Shown here: positions 1 to 5,983 of the stretch, one piece after another
Layout: each line of letters starts with the position of its first letter
Position numbering within the stretch: position 1 is the stretch's first letter
Assembly: GCA_021798655.1 (NCBI GenBank)
Contig: JAJZFE010000048.1
Coordinates: 1-7,330 of the forward strand
Length of the DNA stretch: 7,330 bases
Reading direction: 5' to 3'
From: Acidobacteriota bacterium
Lineage (GTDB): Bacteria > Acidobacteriota > Terriglobia > Terriglobales > Acidobacteriaceae
Notes under the pieces: generated by a model
Told to the model about the DNA's origin: nothing
Seen by the model: the letters and a program-made list of their open reading frames with translations, nothing else
Databases searched by the model: none
Position numbers and translations under genes: made by a program

Positions 1-1
1 G

Positions 2-766
2 GCAAACAGCAGCGATCAGACTGCACCGACGGATCGGCTGCGTCTGATGCTGGCGATGTCGTACTTCTCGCTCGGGAAGTTTTCCGAAGCGGATAAGGCC
101 TTTACCACCGTGGGTGATCTGGTGCGACAGGATCCGCGCACTGCGTATTCCTGGGCGTATGCGATGGCTCACTCGGGCCAACAGCAGCGAGCGAACGAAC
201 TGGCGGATGCGCTGTCCAGCCAGAATCTTCCATCGGAGAATCTGAGCCTGGTGTGTCATTTATATGTCGATACGGAGAACTATGAGCAGAGTGCGGCCTG
301 CTATCGCCGGGCGTACACCGCCGACCCCGGTCTGAAGCTTGCGCATTACGAAGTCGCCGAAGCGTTGATACACCTGGATCGTGCCGCGGAGGCGGTTCCG
401 GAGCTTCGGGAAGAGTTGCTGCTGAGTCCTGACAATCCAAACGTCAAGTATTCGCTGGCGTTCGCGCTGTTGCAGAGTTCGCACAAGGAAGAGGCGATGA
501 CGATTCTACAGGCGCTCACGCAGGCGAACCCGACCCATGCTCAGGCGCAATATCAGCTTGGCAAGCTGCTATTGGAGCAGGGCGATGCTGCCGGTGCGAT
601 ACAGCATCTGGAACTTGCAGAGCGAAGCGATCCTGCGCCTGACTATATCCACTACCAACTGCAGGCAGCGTACCGCAAAGCTGGACGAACGGATGATGCA
701 GACCGTGAGCTTAAGCTTTACCGCGAGATAAAGGCTCACAACAGGGAAGTGACCCCGGCACACTAG
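2..766 (+). CDS. TPR-repeat protein, 3' part (N-terminus outside window)
   Basis: The frame is open from base 2 to the TAG at 764-766, giving 254 visible residues. The first internal ATG is at base 47, but coding continues upstream of it, so the true start lies before the window. The protein is a chain of about seven degenerate tetratricopeptide repeats, each roughly 33-34 residues with the usual A/G-L/Y-A-Y pattern and a closing 'DP' or 'NP'. Examples are the repeats ending YTADP, LLSPDNP, TQANP and ERSDP; the clearest contains YQLGKLLLEQGDAAGAIQHL. TPR arrays are protein-protein interaction scaffolds. No catalytic domain, membrane segment or signal is visible in this part. The tail (Y-R-K-A-G-R, then D-A-D-R-E-L) is an ordinary terminal TPR helix pair. 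It lies 82 bases upstream of the SIS-domain gene on the same strand, so co-transcription is possible. The partner and the specific role cannot be told from the sequence. Confidence 0.85.
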   Translation, partial: ANSSDQTAPTDRLRLMLAMSYFSLGKFSEADKAFTTVGDLVRQDPRTAYSWAYAMAHSGQQQRANELADALSSQNLPSENLSLVCHLYVDTENYEQSAACYRRAYTADPGLKLAHYEVAEALIHLDRAAEAVPELREELLLSPDNPNVKYSLAFALLQSSHKEEAMTILQALTQANPTHAQAQYQLGKLLLEQGDAAGAIQHLELAERSDPAPDYIHYQLQAAYRKAGRTDDADRELKLYREIKAHNREVTPAH

Positions 767-848
767 ACCGCACTGGGTGAAGTTAGATGGCTTCCGCGCG
801 TGATTGCGCTATACCGTCCGCAGCAAACGAAGAAACTGGTGAGAGACA

Positions 849-1994
849 ATGACGAATCCTACGAGCAATACCCCGCCGGCCACAAACTTTTCTCATGCGA
901 TGTTGCGTGAGATCTACGAGCAGCCGCAGGCACTCGCTGCAACCATTGCACGATATCTTCCGGATGCGATGGAGCCACAAGAACCCCTCGGGAGACTACT
1001 GGAGATTGTCGGAGAGCGGGAGCGACTGGTCATTGCTGCCAGCGGCTCCAGTCGTCATGCTGGGCTGGCAGGCGAGATCATGATTGAGGATATGGCTGGC
1101 GTCCCGGTCGATGTCGAGTATGCCAGCGAGTACACCTATAGTTCGAGCCACACGTTGCATAACCCTGGCGTACTGGTGCTGTCGCAGTCCGGCGAGACGG
1201 CAGATACGCTGGCTGCATTGCGCAAGGCACAGGCACGCAATCTTGCAACGATTGCCGTTACAAACAAAGCTGATTCCACGATGGCACGGGAGGCGGCGAT
1301 ATCACTGCCGACGCTGGCGGGTGTGGAGAAGGCTATTCCAGCAACCAAGAGCTTTACCACCCAGTTGGCAGTTCTGTATTGCTTCGCGCTGGAGTTGGCC
1401 AGGTTCCGCGGGACGATGGACGAGAAGGCTGCCGAGGTGAATGCGAAGCGGTTGCGCGAGATTCCCGGACTTTTACAGAGCGCGTTGCCGGAGTGGCACG
1501 CGAAGATTGAAGCGCTCGCACCCGAGTTGGTGAACTCGTCCAGCTTTCTTTATCTGGGGCGTGGTGTGCACTATGCGATTGCGCGTGAGGGAGCCTTGAA
1601 GTTGAAAGAGTCTGCGTATCTGAACGCTGAAGGCTACCCGACCGGAGAACTGAAGCATGGGCCGAACGCACTGGTCAGTCAGGCTGCACCGCTCATCATG
1701 ATTGCGACGGTGGATCGCGCGGACCCGGATTCTGTTCTGCGCTACTCCAAGGTGCTTCAACTGATGAGAGAGATGCGAACACAAGGCGCGCGTATCGTTG
1801 CGCTGGCGACAGAGGGTGACGAAGAAGTTCCCCGCTTCAGCGAGGCTTGTCTCTTTATACCTGCGACCAGCGATTTGCTGGCAACGATGCTGGAGGTGGT
1901 TCCGTTGCAACTGCTGGCGTACAGCATGGCAATTGCCCGCGGCATCAATCCTGACTCTCCGCGCCAGTTGGTGAAGGCGGTGGTACAGGAGTGA
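849..1994 (+). CDS. Two-SIS-domain sugar-phosphate isomerase/deaminase (GlmS C-terminal-domain-like, possible NagB-II)
   Basis: This 381-residue protein matches the isomerase half of glucosamine-6-phosphate synthase (GlmS) from end to end and has no N-terminal glutaminase domain. The first SIS domain (about 48-185) carries the phosphate-binding S112-Q113-S114-G-E-T117 motif and ATKSFTTQL (165-173). The second (about 220-365) carries REGALKLKE (246-254) and GELKHGP (266-272). K251, E254 and H270 correspond to the catalytic K485, E488 and H504 of E. coli GlmS, and K376 near the C-terminus to K603. The first-domain CGTS motif is SGSS here (65-68), so the usual Cys is Ser. Without a glutaminase it cannot use glutamine; the likely reaction is deamination/isomerisation of glucosamine-6-phosphate to fructose-6-phosphate plus ammonia, as in NagB-II, or an AgaS/FrlB-like reaction on a related amino sugar. 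The ATG at 849 follows a GGTGAGAG ribosome-binding site (838-845). No nagA, GntR regulator or transporter is visible. Family call strong; substrate uncertain. Confidence 0.88.
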   Translation: MTNPTSNTPPATNFSHAMLREIYEQPQALAATIARYLPDAMEPQEPLGRLLEIVGERERLVIAASGSSRHAGLAGEIMIEDMAGVPVDVEYASEYTYSSSHTLHNPGVLVLSQSGETADTLAALRKAQARNLATIAVTNKADSTMAREAAISLPTLAGVEKAIPATKSFTTQLAVLYCFALELARFRGTMDEKAAEVNAKRLREIPGLLQSALPEWHAKIEALAPELVNSSSFLYLGRGVHYAIAREGALKLKESAYLNAEGYPTGELKHGPNALVSQAAPLIMIATVDRADPDSVLRYSKVLQLMREMRTQGARIVALATEGDEEVPRFSEACLFIPATSDLLATMLEVVPLQLLAYSMAIARGINPDSPRQLVKAVVQE

Positions 1995-1997
1995 GTG

Positions 1998-2014
1998 TGC
2001 AGCTACCGGCTGCA
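1998..2014. terminator. Small hairpin at a convergent gene junction, weak terminator candidate
   Basis: TGCAGC (1998-2003) and GCTGCA (2009-2014) form a perfect 6-bp stem around the loop TACCG. It lies just after the SIS gene's TGA (1992-1994) and overlaps the TAG and last codon region of the opposing nitroreductase gene, which is where a bidirectional terminator would be expected. No T-tract follows on either strand, so intrinsic termination would be weak. Confidence 0.25.
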
Positions 2015-2668
2015 GGAAGAGTGTGGAGTTAGTCTGGCATTGGCCTGTTCAAGGTGGGGTGTCGCCTGTGCAGGCAGCCAGGCGTTGGACCATGCGCCTG
2101 AGAAGACAAAGCTGCTGAGTGGCTTTCGGAATCGGGGTGTTCGCAGGTCGCTGGTCACTGTTTTTGTCGCTGAGGGATTCGCCTCGGGATAGCCGATGGC
2201 GAGCATGGTCATGACGGAGATACCGGTCGGAACGTGGTATACATCGCGAATCTTCTCGCGGTCTATCACGGTCATCTGATGGACTCCGAGACCGCGTGCA
2301 GTGGCTTCGAAGACAAGGCTGGCCGAGGCGAGTCCGAGGTCGTGTTCGGCTGTTGGGTACAAGCCGCCACGCTGCAGGCTGAGCCGTACACAACCGATCA
2401 TGAGAACCGCTGCTAGCCGCGCCCAGGACAGGTTGATTCGTCCGACGCAGTCGAGCATGCGGGCGAACTCATCGGACTCGCTGCGGGTTGCCACGATGTA
2501 GCTCCAGGGCTGCTCGTTACCGGCGGAGGCCGACCATCGCGCCGCCTCAAAGAGGGCAAGCAGATGGTGTTGGTCGACCGGACGAGGTTCAAATGCGCAC
2601 GGGCTGAATCGCCGGGACAGCAGATCGTGAATCAGCGGCGGGCACTGTGTTGCGGGGGACATGCTCAT
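2003..2668 (-). CDS. Nitroreductase-family FMN-dependent oxidoreductase
   Basis: The 221-residue protein has the nitroreductase fold signature. SRRFSP (18-23) is the N-terminal FMN-phosphate-binding arginine motif. It is followed by P-R-P-V at 28-31 and EAARWSASAGNEQPW (41-55), the family's 'PSxxNxQPW' active-site/flavin segment. The central helix HDLGLASASLVFEA (109-122) leads to GLGVHQM (126-132), AIGYP (157-161), and a C-terminal R-x-P-R-F-R-K-P-L (176-184) ending in F-S-G-A-W. Members reduce nitro compounds, quinones or other electrophiles with NAD(P)H in the cytoplasm, usually as dimers. The physiological substrate is unknown here. The ATG at 2668 overlaps the ric stop as ATGA and has a GGAAAG-like ribosome-binding site inside the end of ric, so translation is probably coupled. 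A second ATG two codons later (2662) is possible but less well placed. The tail after about residue 195 is low in family features. Pairing with ric suggests a role in nitrosative or oxidative stress, which is inference. Confidence 0.85.
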   Translation of the reverse strand: MSMSPATQCPPLIHDLLSRRFSPCAFEPRPVDQHHLLALFEAARWSASAGNEQPWSYIVATRSESDEFARMLDCVGRINLSWARLAAVLMIGCVRLSLQRGGLYPTAEHDLGLASASLVFEATARGLGVHQMTVIDREKIRDVYHVPTGISVMTMLAIGYPEANPSATKTVTSDLRTPRFRKPLSSFVFSGAWSNAWLPAQATPHLEQANARLTPHSSCSR

Positions 2669-3381
2669 TTCTTTCCAGACAGCGCGATCGCGCGAGGAAA
2701 CAATATGCTGTTTTCGAGTTCCACGTGGTGACGAGTAAGAGCGTCAAACTCTGCGAGTGTTGTATAGAGGGCGTGATAGGTTGGGCAAGCACCATCCGGC
2801 AGTTGATAGTTGCTGGTCAGTACGTTGATCTCTGTGAGCGCGCTGCCGACGATGTCGTGTTCGGCCATCATCGCGGCGATGGGATTTGCGACGTCGCCGA
2901 AGCAAGCATAGGGCTTTGGCGATCCGCTCTGATCAGCCCGTTCGAGGCCAACGATGTACGGAAATAGAACCCGCTCCTCCTTCTCCATGTGCGGCGTCAT
3001 CTCTTCCAGAATCTGGTGGACCAGCGACTGGATGCGGGCGAGTTCTGGATGGGTTGCGCCATGCCGATGGTGGACTTTGAATGCCAAGGTGGTGAGTCGC
3101 TCGAGTTCCAAGCGGGTGGGTCCGTGACACGCGGTCACGATATAAGTTGCCAAATCTTCCAACGAAGCCGTCGTCCACGGGTCGGCCATTTGCGGTGTTG
3201 CATGTGCGGCCTCTGCGAGGCCTTGTAGAAGGTCCGCCAGCGGAATCTGCTGCTCCTGACATACTTGCGCCAGCGATTTTCTGCCGCCGCAGCAGTAGTC
3301 AATTCCGAAGCGTTCAAATACCCGCACGGAGGATGGCTGTTCCATAGCTAGATCGCGAACTTGTTTGATTGCGGTTGGCAT
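2665..3381 (-). CDS. ric: RIC/YtfE/ScdA-type di-iron iron-sulfur cluster repair protein
   Basis: At 238 residues the protein has the two RIC parts. An N-terminal ScdA domain (1-70) contains FGIDYCCGG with C30-C31, the same positions as in E. coli YtfE. A hemerythrin-like four-helix domain follows. H86, H107, H131, E135, H175, H219 and E223 match the di-iron ligands of YtfE (H84, H105, H129, E133, H160, H204, E208) in spacing, except for 13 extra residues between the third and fourth histidines. Sequence landmarks are HMEKEERVLFP (131-141), AEHD (173-176) and ELENSILFPRA (221-231). RIC proteins restore Fe-S clusters damaged by nitric oxide or peroxide, probably by supplying iron; NO-related chemistry at the di-iron site has also been described. 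An in-frame TTG at 3411 could add ten residues, but the ATG at 3381 has a good ribosome-binding site 8 bases upstream and matches the family N-terminus. The gene diverges from the Crp/Fnr gene and is coupled to the nitroreductase downstream. Confidence 0.95.
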   Translation of the reverse strand: MPTAIKQVRDLAMEQPSSVRVFERFGIDYCCGGRKSLAQVCQEQQIPLADLLQGLAEAAHATPQMADPWTTASLEDLATYIVTACHGPTRLELERLTTLAFKVHHRHGATHPELARIQSLVHQILEEMTPHMEKEERVLFPYIVGLERADQSGSPKPYACFGDVANPIAAMMAEHDIVGSALTEINVLTSNYQLPDGACPTYHALYTTLAEFDALTRHHVELENSILFPRAIALSGKK

Positions 3382-3389
3382 GTCGATGT

Positions 3390-3396
3390 CCTCACC
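3390..3396 (-). promoter_or_regulatory. Ribosome-binding site that decides the ric start
   Basis: On the minus strand this reads GGTGAGG, a close match to the Shine-Dalgarno consensus, 8 bases before the ATG at 3381. Under the longer TTG-start model (3411) the same bases would be coding, so the site favours the shorter 238-residue protein. Confidence 0.7.
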
Positions 3397-3500
3397 GTCT
3401 ACGCTAATCAAAGGCGAGACAGGACTCAGTGACTTAAGTGCCAGCCGGCATGATTTGTGATGAGAGTTCGCCTGGGAGTTGCCACGATGTGCTGTCTCCG

Positions 3501-3514
3501 GCGGAAATCTCCGC
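3501..3514. promoter_or_regulatory. Perfect 5-4-5 dyad, candidate operator between ric and the Crp/Fnr gene
   Basis: GCGGA-AATC-TCCGC is a perfect inverted repeat with 5-base arms and a 4-base spacer, the same geometry as FNR-family boxes (TTGAT-N4-ATCAA), although the arms differ from that consensus. It lies in the 184-base divergent region, about 50 bases upstream of the regulator's ATG and about 120 bases upstream of the ric ATG, where an autoregulatory site could sit. The GC-rich arms make chance occurrence quite possible. Confidence 0.25.
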
Positions 3515-3565
3515 GCGGTGTGAGAGATTGGCTAGGGGCATTTGCTGGCTGCTAGACTGCACAGC

Positions 3566-4270
3566 ATGATCACGCAACGGATGGATATTGGCGCGGTCCT
3601 GCAAAAGACCGCCTTGTTGTCGAGCCTGAGTTCTGAAGAGATCAAACTGCTGGCGGTGCGAACCGTACGCAAGCGATTTGAGGCAGGGGAACTGCTTTTT
3701 TCGGAAGGCGAGATCTGCCACGGGCTGCACATCATTGGTTGGGGCAGGGTGCGTATCTTCAAGACCTCGCAGGGAGGTCGTGAACAGGTACTGGCCATCA
3801 ATCAACCGGGCGATTGCGTCGCTGAATTGCCTGTCTTCGACGGTGGCACCTACCCGGCATCCGCGGTGGCGATCGAGCATGCAGAGATCGCCTTCATCTC
3901 GCGGCGCGATTTTCAGGCGTTCTGCATGGAGCATCCAGAAGTGGCACTGAAGGTTCTGGCCGTAGTCGGTGCGCGACTACGACGACTGGTGGGCATCATC
4001 GAAGAGCTATCGTTTACGACGATTCGACAGCGTTTGATTGCTGCGCTGGTCCGACTGGCAGAAAGTGAGGGTAGGCAAACTGAAAGTGGCATCGAGTTTC
4101 AACTGCCGTCGAGCCATCAGGAGCTAGCCAGCCAGCTTGGCACCGTGCGCGAACTCATCTCGCGAAATCTGATGCGCCTACAGGCCGAGGGTCTGCTGAA
4201 TGTCGATGCGCGACAGATCGTCGTCAAGGATTTGAAAGGGCTTCGCGGACTGCTCAGCGCGTCGTCTTAG
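3566..4270 (+). CDS. Crp/Fnr-family transcriptional regulator
   Basis: The 234-residue protein has the standard two-domain layout. A cyclic-nucleotide-binding-type beta-roll (about 15-120) contains GELLFSEGE (41-49), GRVRIFKTS (60-68), REQVLAINQPGD (72-83) and AELPVFDGG (86-94). A long dimerisation helix follows (about 121-147). The C-terminal winged helix-turn-helix (about 148-225) has HQELASQLGTVRELISRNLMR (184-204). In the recognition helix E196, S199 and R200 align with FNR E209, S212 and R213, and R195 with CRP R180, so an FNR/DNR-like half-site is plausible. There is no N-terminal cysteine cluster, so it is not an oxygen-sensing FNR of the E. coli type. The three cysteines (51, 84, 120) are scattered. 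The signal is unknown; DNR-type relatives sense NO through haem. The ATG at 3566 has no clear ribosome-binding site. A TTG at 3542 (8 extra residues) and an ATG at 3581 are alternatives. Divergent placement makes ric its likely target. Confidence 0.9.
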   Translation: MITQRMDIGAVLQKTALLSSLSSEEIKLLAVRTVRKRFEAGELLFSEGEICHGLHIIGWGRVRIFKTSQGGREQVLAINQPGDCVAELPVFDGGTYPASAVAIEHAEIAFISRRDFQAFCMEHPEVALKVLAVVGARLRRLVGIIEELSFTTIRQRLIAALVRLAESEGRQTESGIEFQLPSSHQELASQLGTVRELISRNLMRLQAEGLLNVDARQIVVKDLKGLRGLLSASS

Positions 4271-4281
4271 CTTGAAGCAGT

Positions 4282-5412
4282 CTAGTGTTCGTACTCGTTC
4301 GCATGGGGAACCATCTGTCGATAGACATCGGGTGAGATTGTGGTCTGCCAGTGTCCGGTCGCGCGAGCAAGGCCGATCAACCCGAAGAAGATAAGCGCCA
4401 GGGCCGCGACGATTGCATGTGGCTTCAGAACTCGACCGCGCCAGCGTTCGATCGTGGGGGCGGAGACAGTGTGGTTATCCGTGGCGAGTGCGTGCGGAGC
4501 GAGTGCGAGTTGCAGTGCATGACTTGCGGGGCACGCGGCGACACATTCCATGCAACTGGTGCATTCCAGGGATTGAATCTGTATCAATTGGTCGACTGGG
4601 AGATGGGACGGGCAGGCTTTGGCGCACTTGCCACAGTCGATGCACGCAGTGGTATCGCGGCGGATTCGCACTGGACTGAGCGTGGATACGATGCCCATCA
4701 GCGCTCCATAGGGACAGAGAAACCGGCACCAGAAGTTTTGAATGACGACCGAAAGCAGGATGAGGCTGGCTAGAACCACCACTCCGATGAGGCCTAGATT
4801 ACGAAAGAAGTTGAGCATCTTGACGTCGGCTACGATGCCGAACGGTGCAAGCATAAAGTCGTGGATGGACTCCGCCGACATGCTGAGCACCAGTATGAGG
4901 AAGAAGCCCATCAAGAGATACTTCAGGCTGCGCAGGGGCAGGTCGAGCCAGCGCGGAAGGATCAGGCTGTTTCGGAAGAGTTTGCGTCCTAGCTTCCAGA
5001 GATACTCCGAGATGGTGCCCACGGGGCATAGCCAGGAGCAGAATACTTTCTTGATAAACAAACTCGACAGTAGAAAGACGGCAGCCAGCACCATTGCGGA
5101 GGGATGAATCTCCGGCATTTGACTCGACATCAGGAAGTACTTGAGGTTCATCAAGCCTGCGATGGGAAGCCACCCATCGACGCCGGCCGGACGCTCGATG
5201 AATGGCGTCCGCCCCTGGCTTTCAAAGAAGCGGACCCAGATGACGAACTCAATTGCGATCCATGCGTTCAGCGCCAGAAACACAGCCTGCACGCAGTGGC
5301 GAACTGCCTGGGATCGGTCTGGCAGGAGGCGACGCACGAAACGCTTTGCTGGCATCGACACGCTATCTTTCGCTGAACTGACCGCAGCCGTTGTCGTCGG
5401 TATGACTTGCAT
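4282..5412 (-). CDS. Membrane-bound 4Fe-4S polyferredoxin, NapH/YccM/NosR-C-like
   Basis: The 376-residue integral membrane protein has about five hydrophobic spans (roughly 41-62, 104-120, 163-181, 207-226 and 333-350). It carries two membrane-edge CxxxCP motifs typical of the NapH/NosR/CcoG superfamily (C125-x3-C129-P and C229-x3-C233-P). Two 4Fe-4S ferredoxin motifs sit on a loop between the fourth and fifth spans: C257-x2-C260-x2-C263-x3-C267-P and C284-x2-C287-x2-C290-x3-C294-P. Relatives move electrons between the quinone pool and periplasmic or cytoplasmic reductases. It lacks the FMN-binding domain of NosR and the C-terminal extension of CcoG, so its size fits NapH or YccM best. No nap, nos or cco genes are visible, so the partner is unknown. 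The ATG at 5412 has GGAAGG close upstream (5417-5422). It lies 98 bases downstream of the cupin gene on the same strand, with no obvious terminator between, and ends 11 bases from the Crp/Fnr stop. Confidence 0.88.
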   Translation of the reverse strand: MQVIPTTTAAVSSAKDSVSMPAKRFVRRLLPDRSQAVRHCVQAVFLALNAWIAIEFVIWVRFFESQGRTPFIERPAGVDGWLPIAGLMNLKYFLMSSQMPEIHPSAMVLAAVFLLSSLFIKKVFCSWLCPVGTISEYLWKLGRKLFRNSLILPRWLDLPLRSLKYLLMGFFLILVLSMSAESIHDFMLAPFGIVADVKMLNFFRNLGLIGVVVLASLILLSVVIQNFWCRFLCPYGALMGIVSTLSPVRIRRDTTACIDCGKCAKACPSHLPVDQLIQIQSLECTSCMECVAACPASHALQLALAPHALATDNHTVSAPTIERWRGRVLKPHAIVAALALIFFGLIGLARATGHWQTTISPDVYRQMVPHANEYEH

Positions 5413-5510
5413 GGAACCTTCCGTTGCCCGCGATTGTCGTGGTGGCCGATTGAAGATCCGGGCAGGTCAAAACATCTACGGGTGACTAGGAGCGTATGCA
5501 GAGACGCGCA

Positions 5511-5834
5511 CTAGTTTGCAGCCACCTTAATTTGAACCAGCAGCATACGCGTGGGGGATTGCGCTGTGATCGCATGAAGCAACTGTGGTGGCATGTAGAC
5601 GAACGAACCTTGTCTGGCCTGGACCGTTGACTCACCCAGCTGGACCTCTGCTTCGCCTTGGAGGAAGTAGAGTACGGCCGGTGTCGGTGCGGAGTGTGCC
5701 GAGAGAGACTCTCCTGCAGAGAAGCCAAAGAGCGTGATGTTGACATGCTCATCTTTTTGAATCACGCGGCTGAGGATGCCTTGGGCGGGAAGCTCTAACT
5801 CTGTCTGCAAGTCGGTGAGGAATGCGTAGTCCAT
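5511..5834 (-). CDS. Small single-domain cupin with reduced metal-binding motif
   Basis: The 107-residue protein is one cupin beta-barrel. Motif 1 is G41-x5-H47-x-A49, continuing to A53 and LQGEAEV (58-64). The canonical form has a second His at position 49 and a Glu at 53, and both are Ala here. Motif 2 keeps G76, P82-P83 and H87. Only two of the usual four metal ligands (H47, H87) remain, so an enzymatic role through a classical 3His-1Glu metal site is unlikely; a sensory, binding or alternative-metal role is possible. There is no signal peptide or extra domain. The ATG at 5834 has a good ribosome-binding site (GGGAG on the minus strand, 5841-5845, 6 bases away). The 149-base gap to selO leaves room for its own promoter, and it probably leads an operon with the polyferredoxin. 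Small cupins of this HSAP-type occur beside nitrogen-oxide genes in my recollection, but no function is established here. Confidence 0.82.
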   Translation of the reverse strand: MDYAFLTDLQTELELPAQGILSRVIQKDEHVNITLFGFSAGESLSAHSAPTPAVLYFLQGEAEVQLGESTVQARQGSFVYMPPQLLHAITAQSPTRMLLVQIKVAAN

Positions 5835-5874
5835 AAAGGTCTCCCATGAGGCTGGTTGCGTTCAGCTCTGTTAC

Positions 5875-5913
5875 GACTTTAGGGAGAAACGAAAACCATT
5901 GCAGGGACTTTAG
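5875..5913 (-). promoter_or_regulatory. Direct repeat upstream of the cupin gene, candidate regulator site
   Basis: GACTTTAG occurs twice in the selO-cupin gap (5875-5882 and 5906-5913), 31 bases apart, or close to three helical turns. On the cupin's strand both read CTAAAGTC. The copy at 5906-5915 is also nearly palindromic (GACT-TT-AGTC). Spacing and position suit paired operator half-sites, but an 8-base match in a 149-base gap can arise by chance. Confidence 0.2.
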
Positions 5914-5983
5914 TCACAGTCAGCAGATTTGAGCCGTGAGGGATCAGTCGACGGGATGAGTGCCATCGTCAGGGGCTGGCCGG

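Noticed and set aside
767..848. Promoter between the TPR and SIS genes (TATACC at 810-815)
   Set aside because: Four of six bases match a -10 element, but no acceptable -35 lies at 16-18 bases; too weak to annotate.
1473..1910. Minus-strand open frame of 145 codons inside the SIS-domain gene
   Set aside because: Antisense shadow of a conserved protein, with no recognisable motif and atypical residue composition.
3382..3411. TTG start at 3411 giving a 248-residue RIC protein
   Set aside because: The ATG at 3381 has a GGTGAGG site 8 bases upstream and matches the family N-terminus; the TTG version would read through that site as coding sequence.
3398..3411. FNR-box-like TTGAT-N4-GTAGA on the minus strand upstream of ric
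   Set aside because: Only the left half matches; the right half matches ATCAA at 2 of 5 positions, and the site is too close to the start codon to be a normal activation site.
3434..3934. Minus-strand open frame of 166 codons overlapping the Crp/Fnr gene
   Set aside because: It lies antisense to a clear Crp/Fnr domain, has a Cys/Arg/Gln-rich composition with no family features, and covers the divergent control region; treated as a shadow.
4351..4773. Plus-strand open frame of 140 codons over the polyferredoxin gene
   Set aside because: Its cysteines are a by-product of the antisense ferredoxin motifs; the minus-strand frame has the real CxxCxxCxxxCP pattern and membrane spans.
5413..5510. 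Promoter between cupin and polyferredoxin (TTGACC on the minus strand at 5465-5470)
   Set aside because: A -35-like hexamer is present but the expected -10 position reads GGCCAC, so no promoter is supported.
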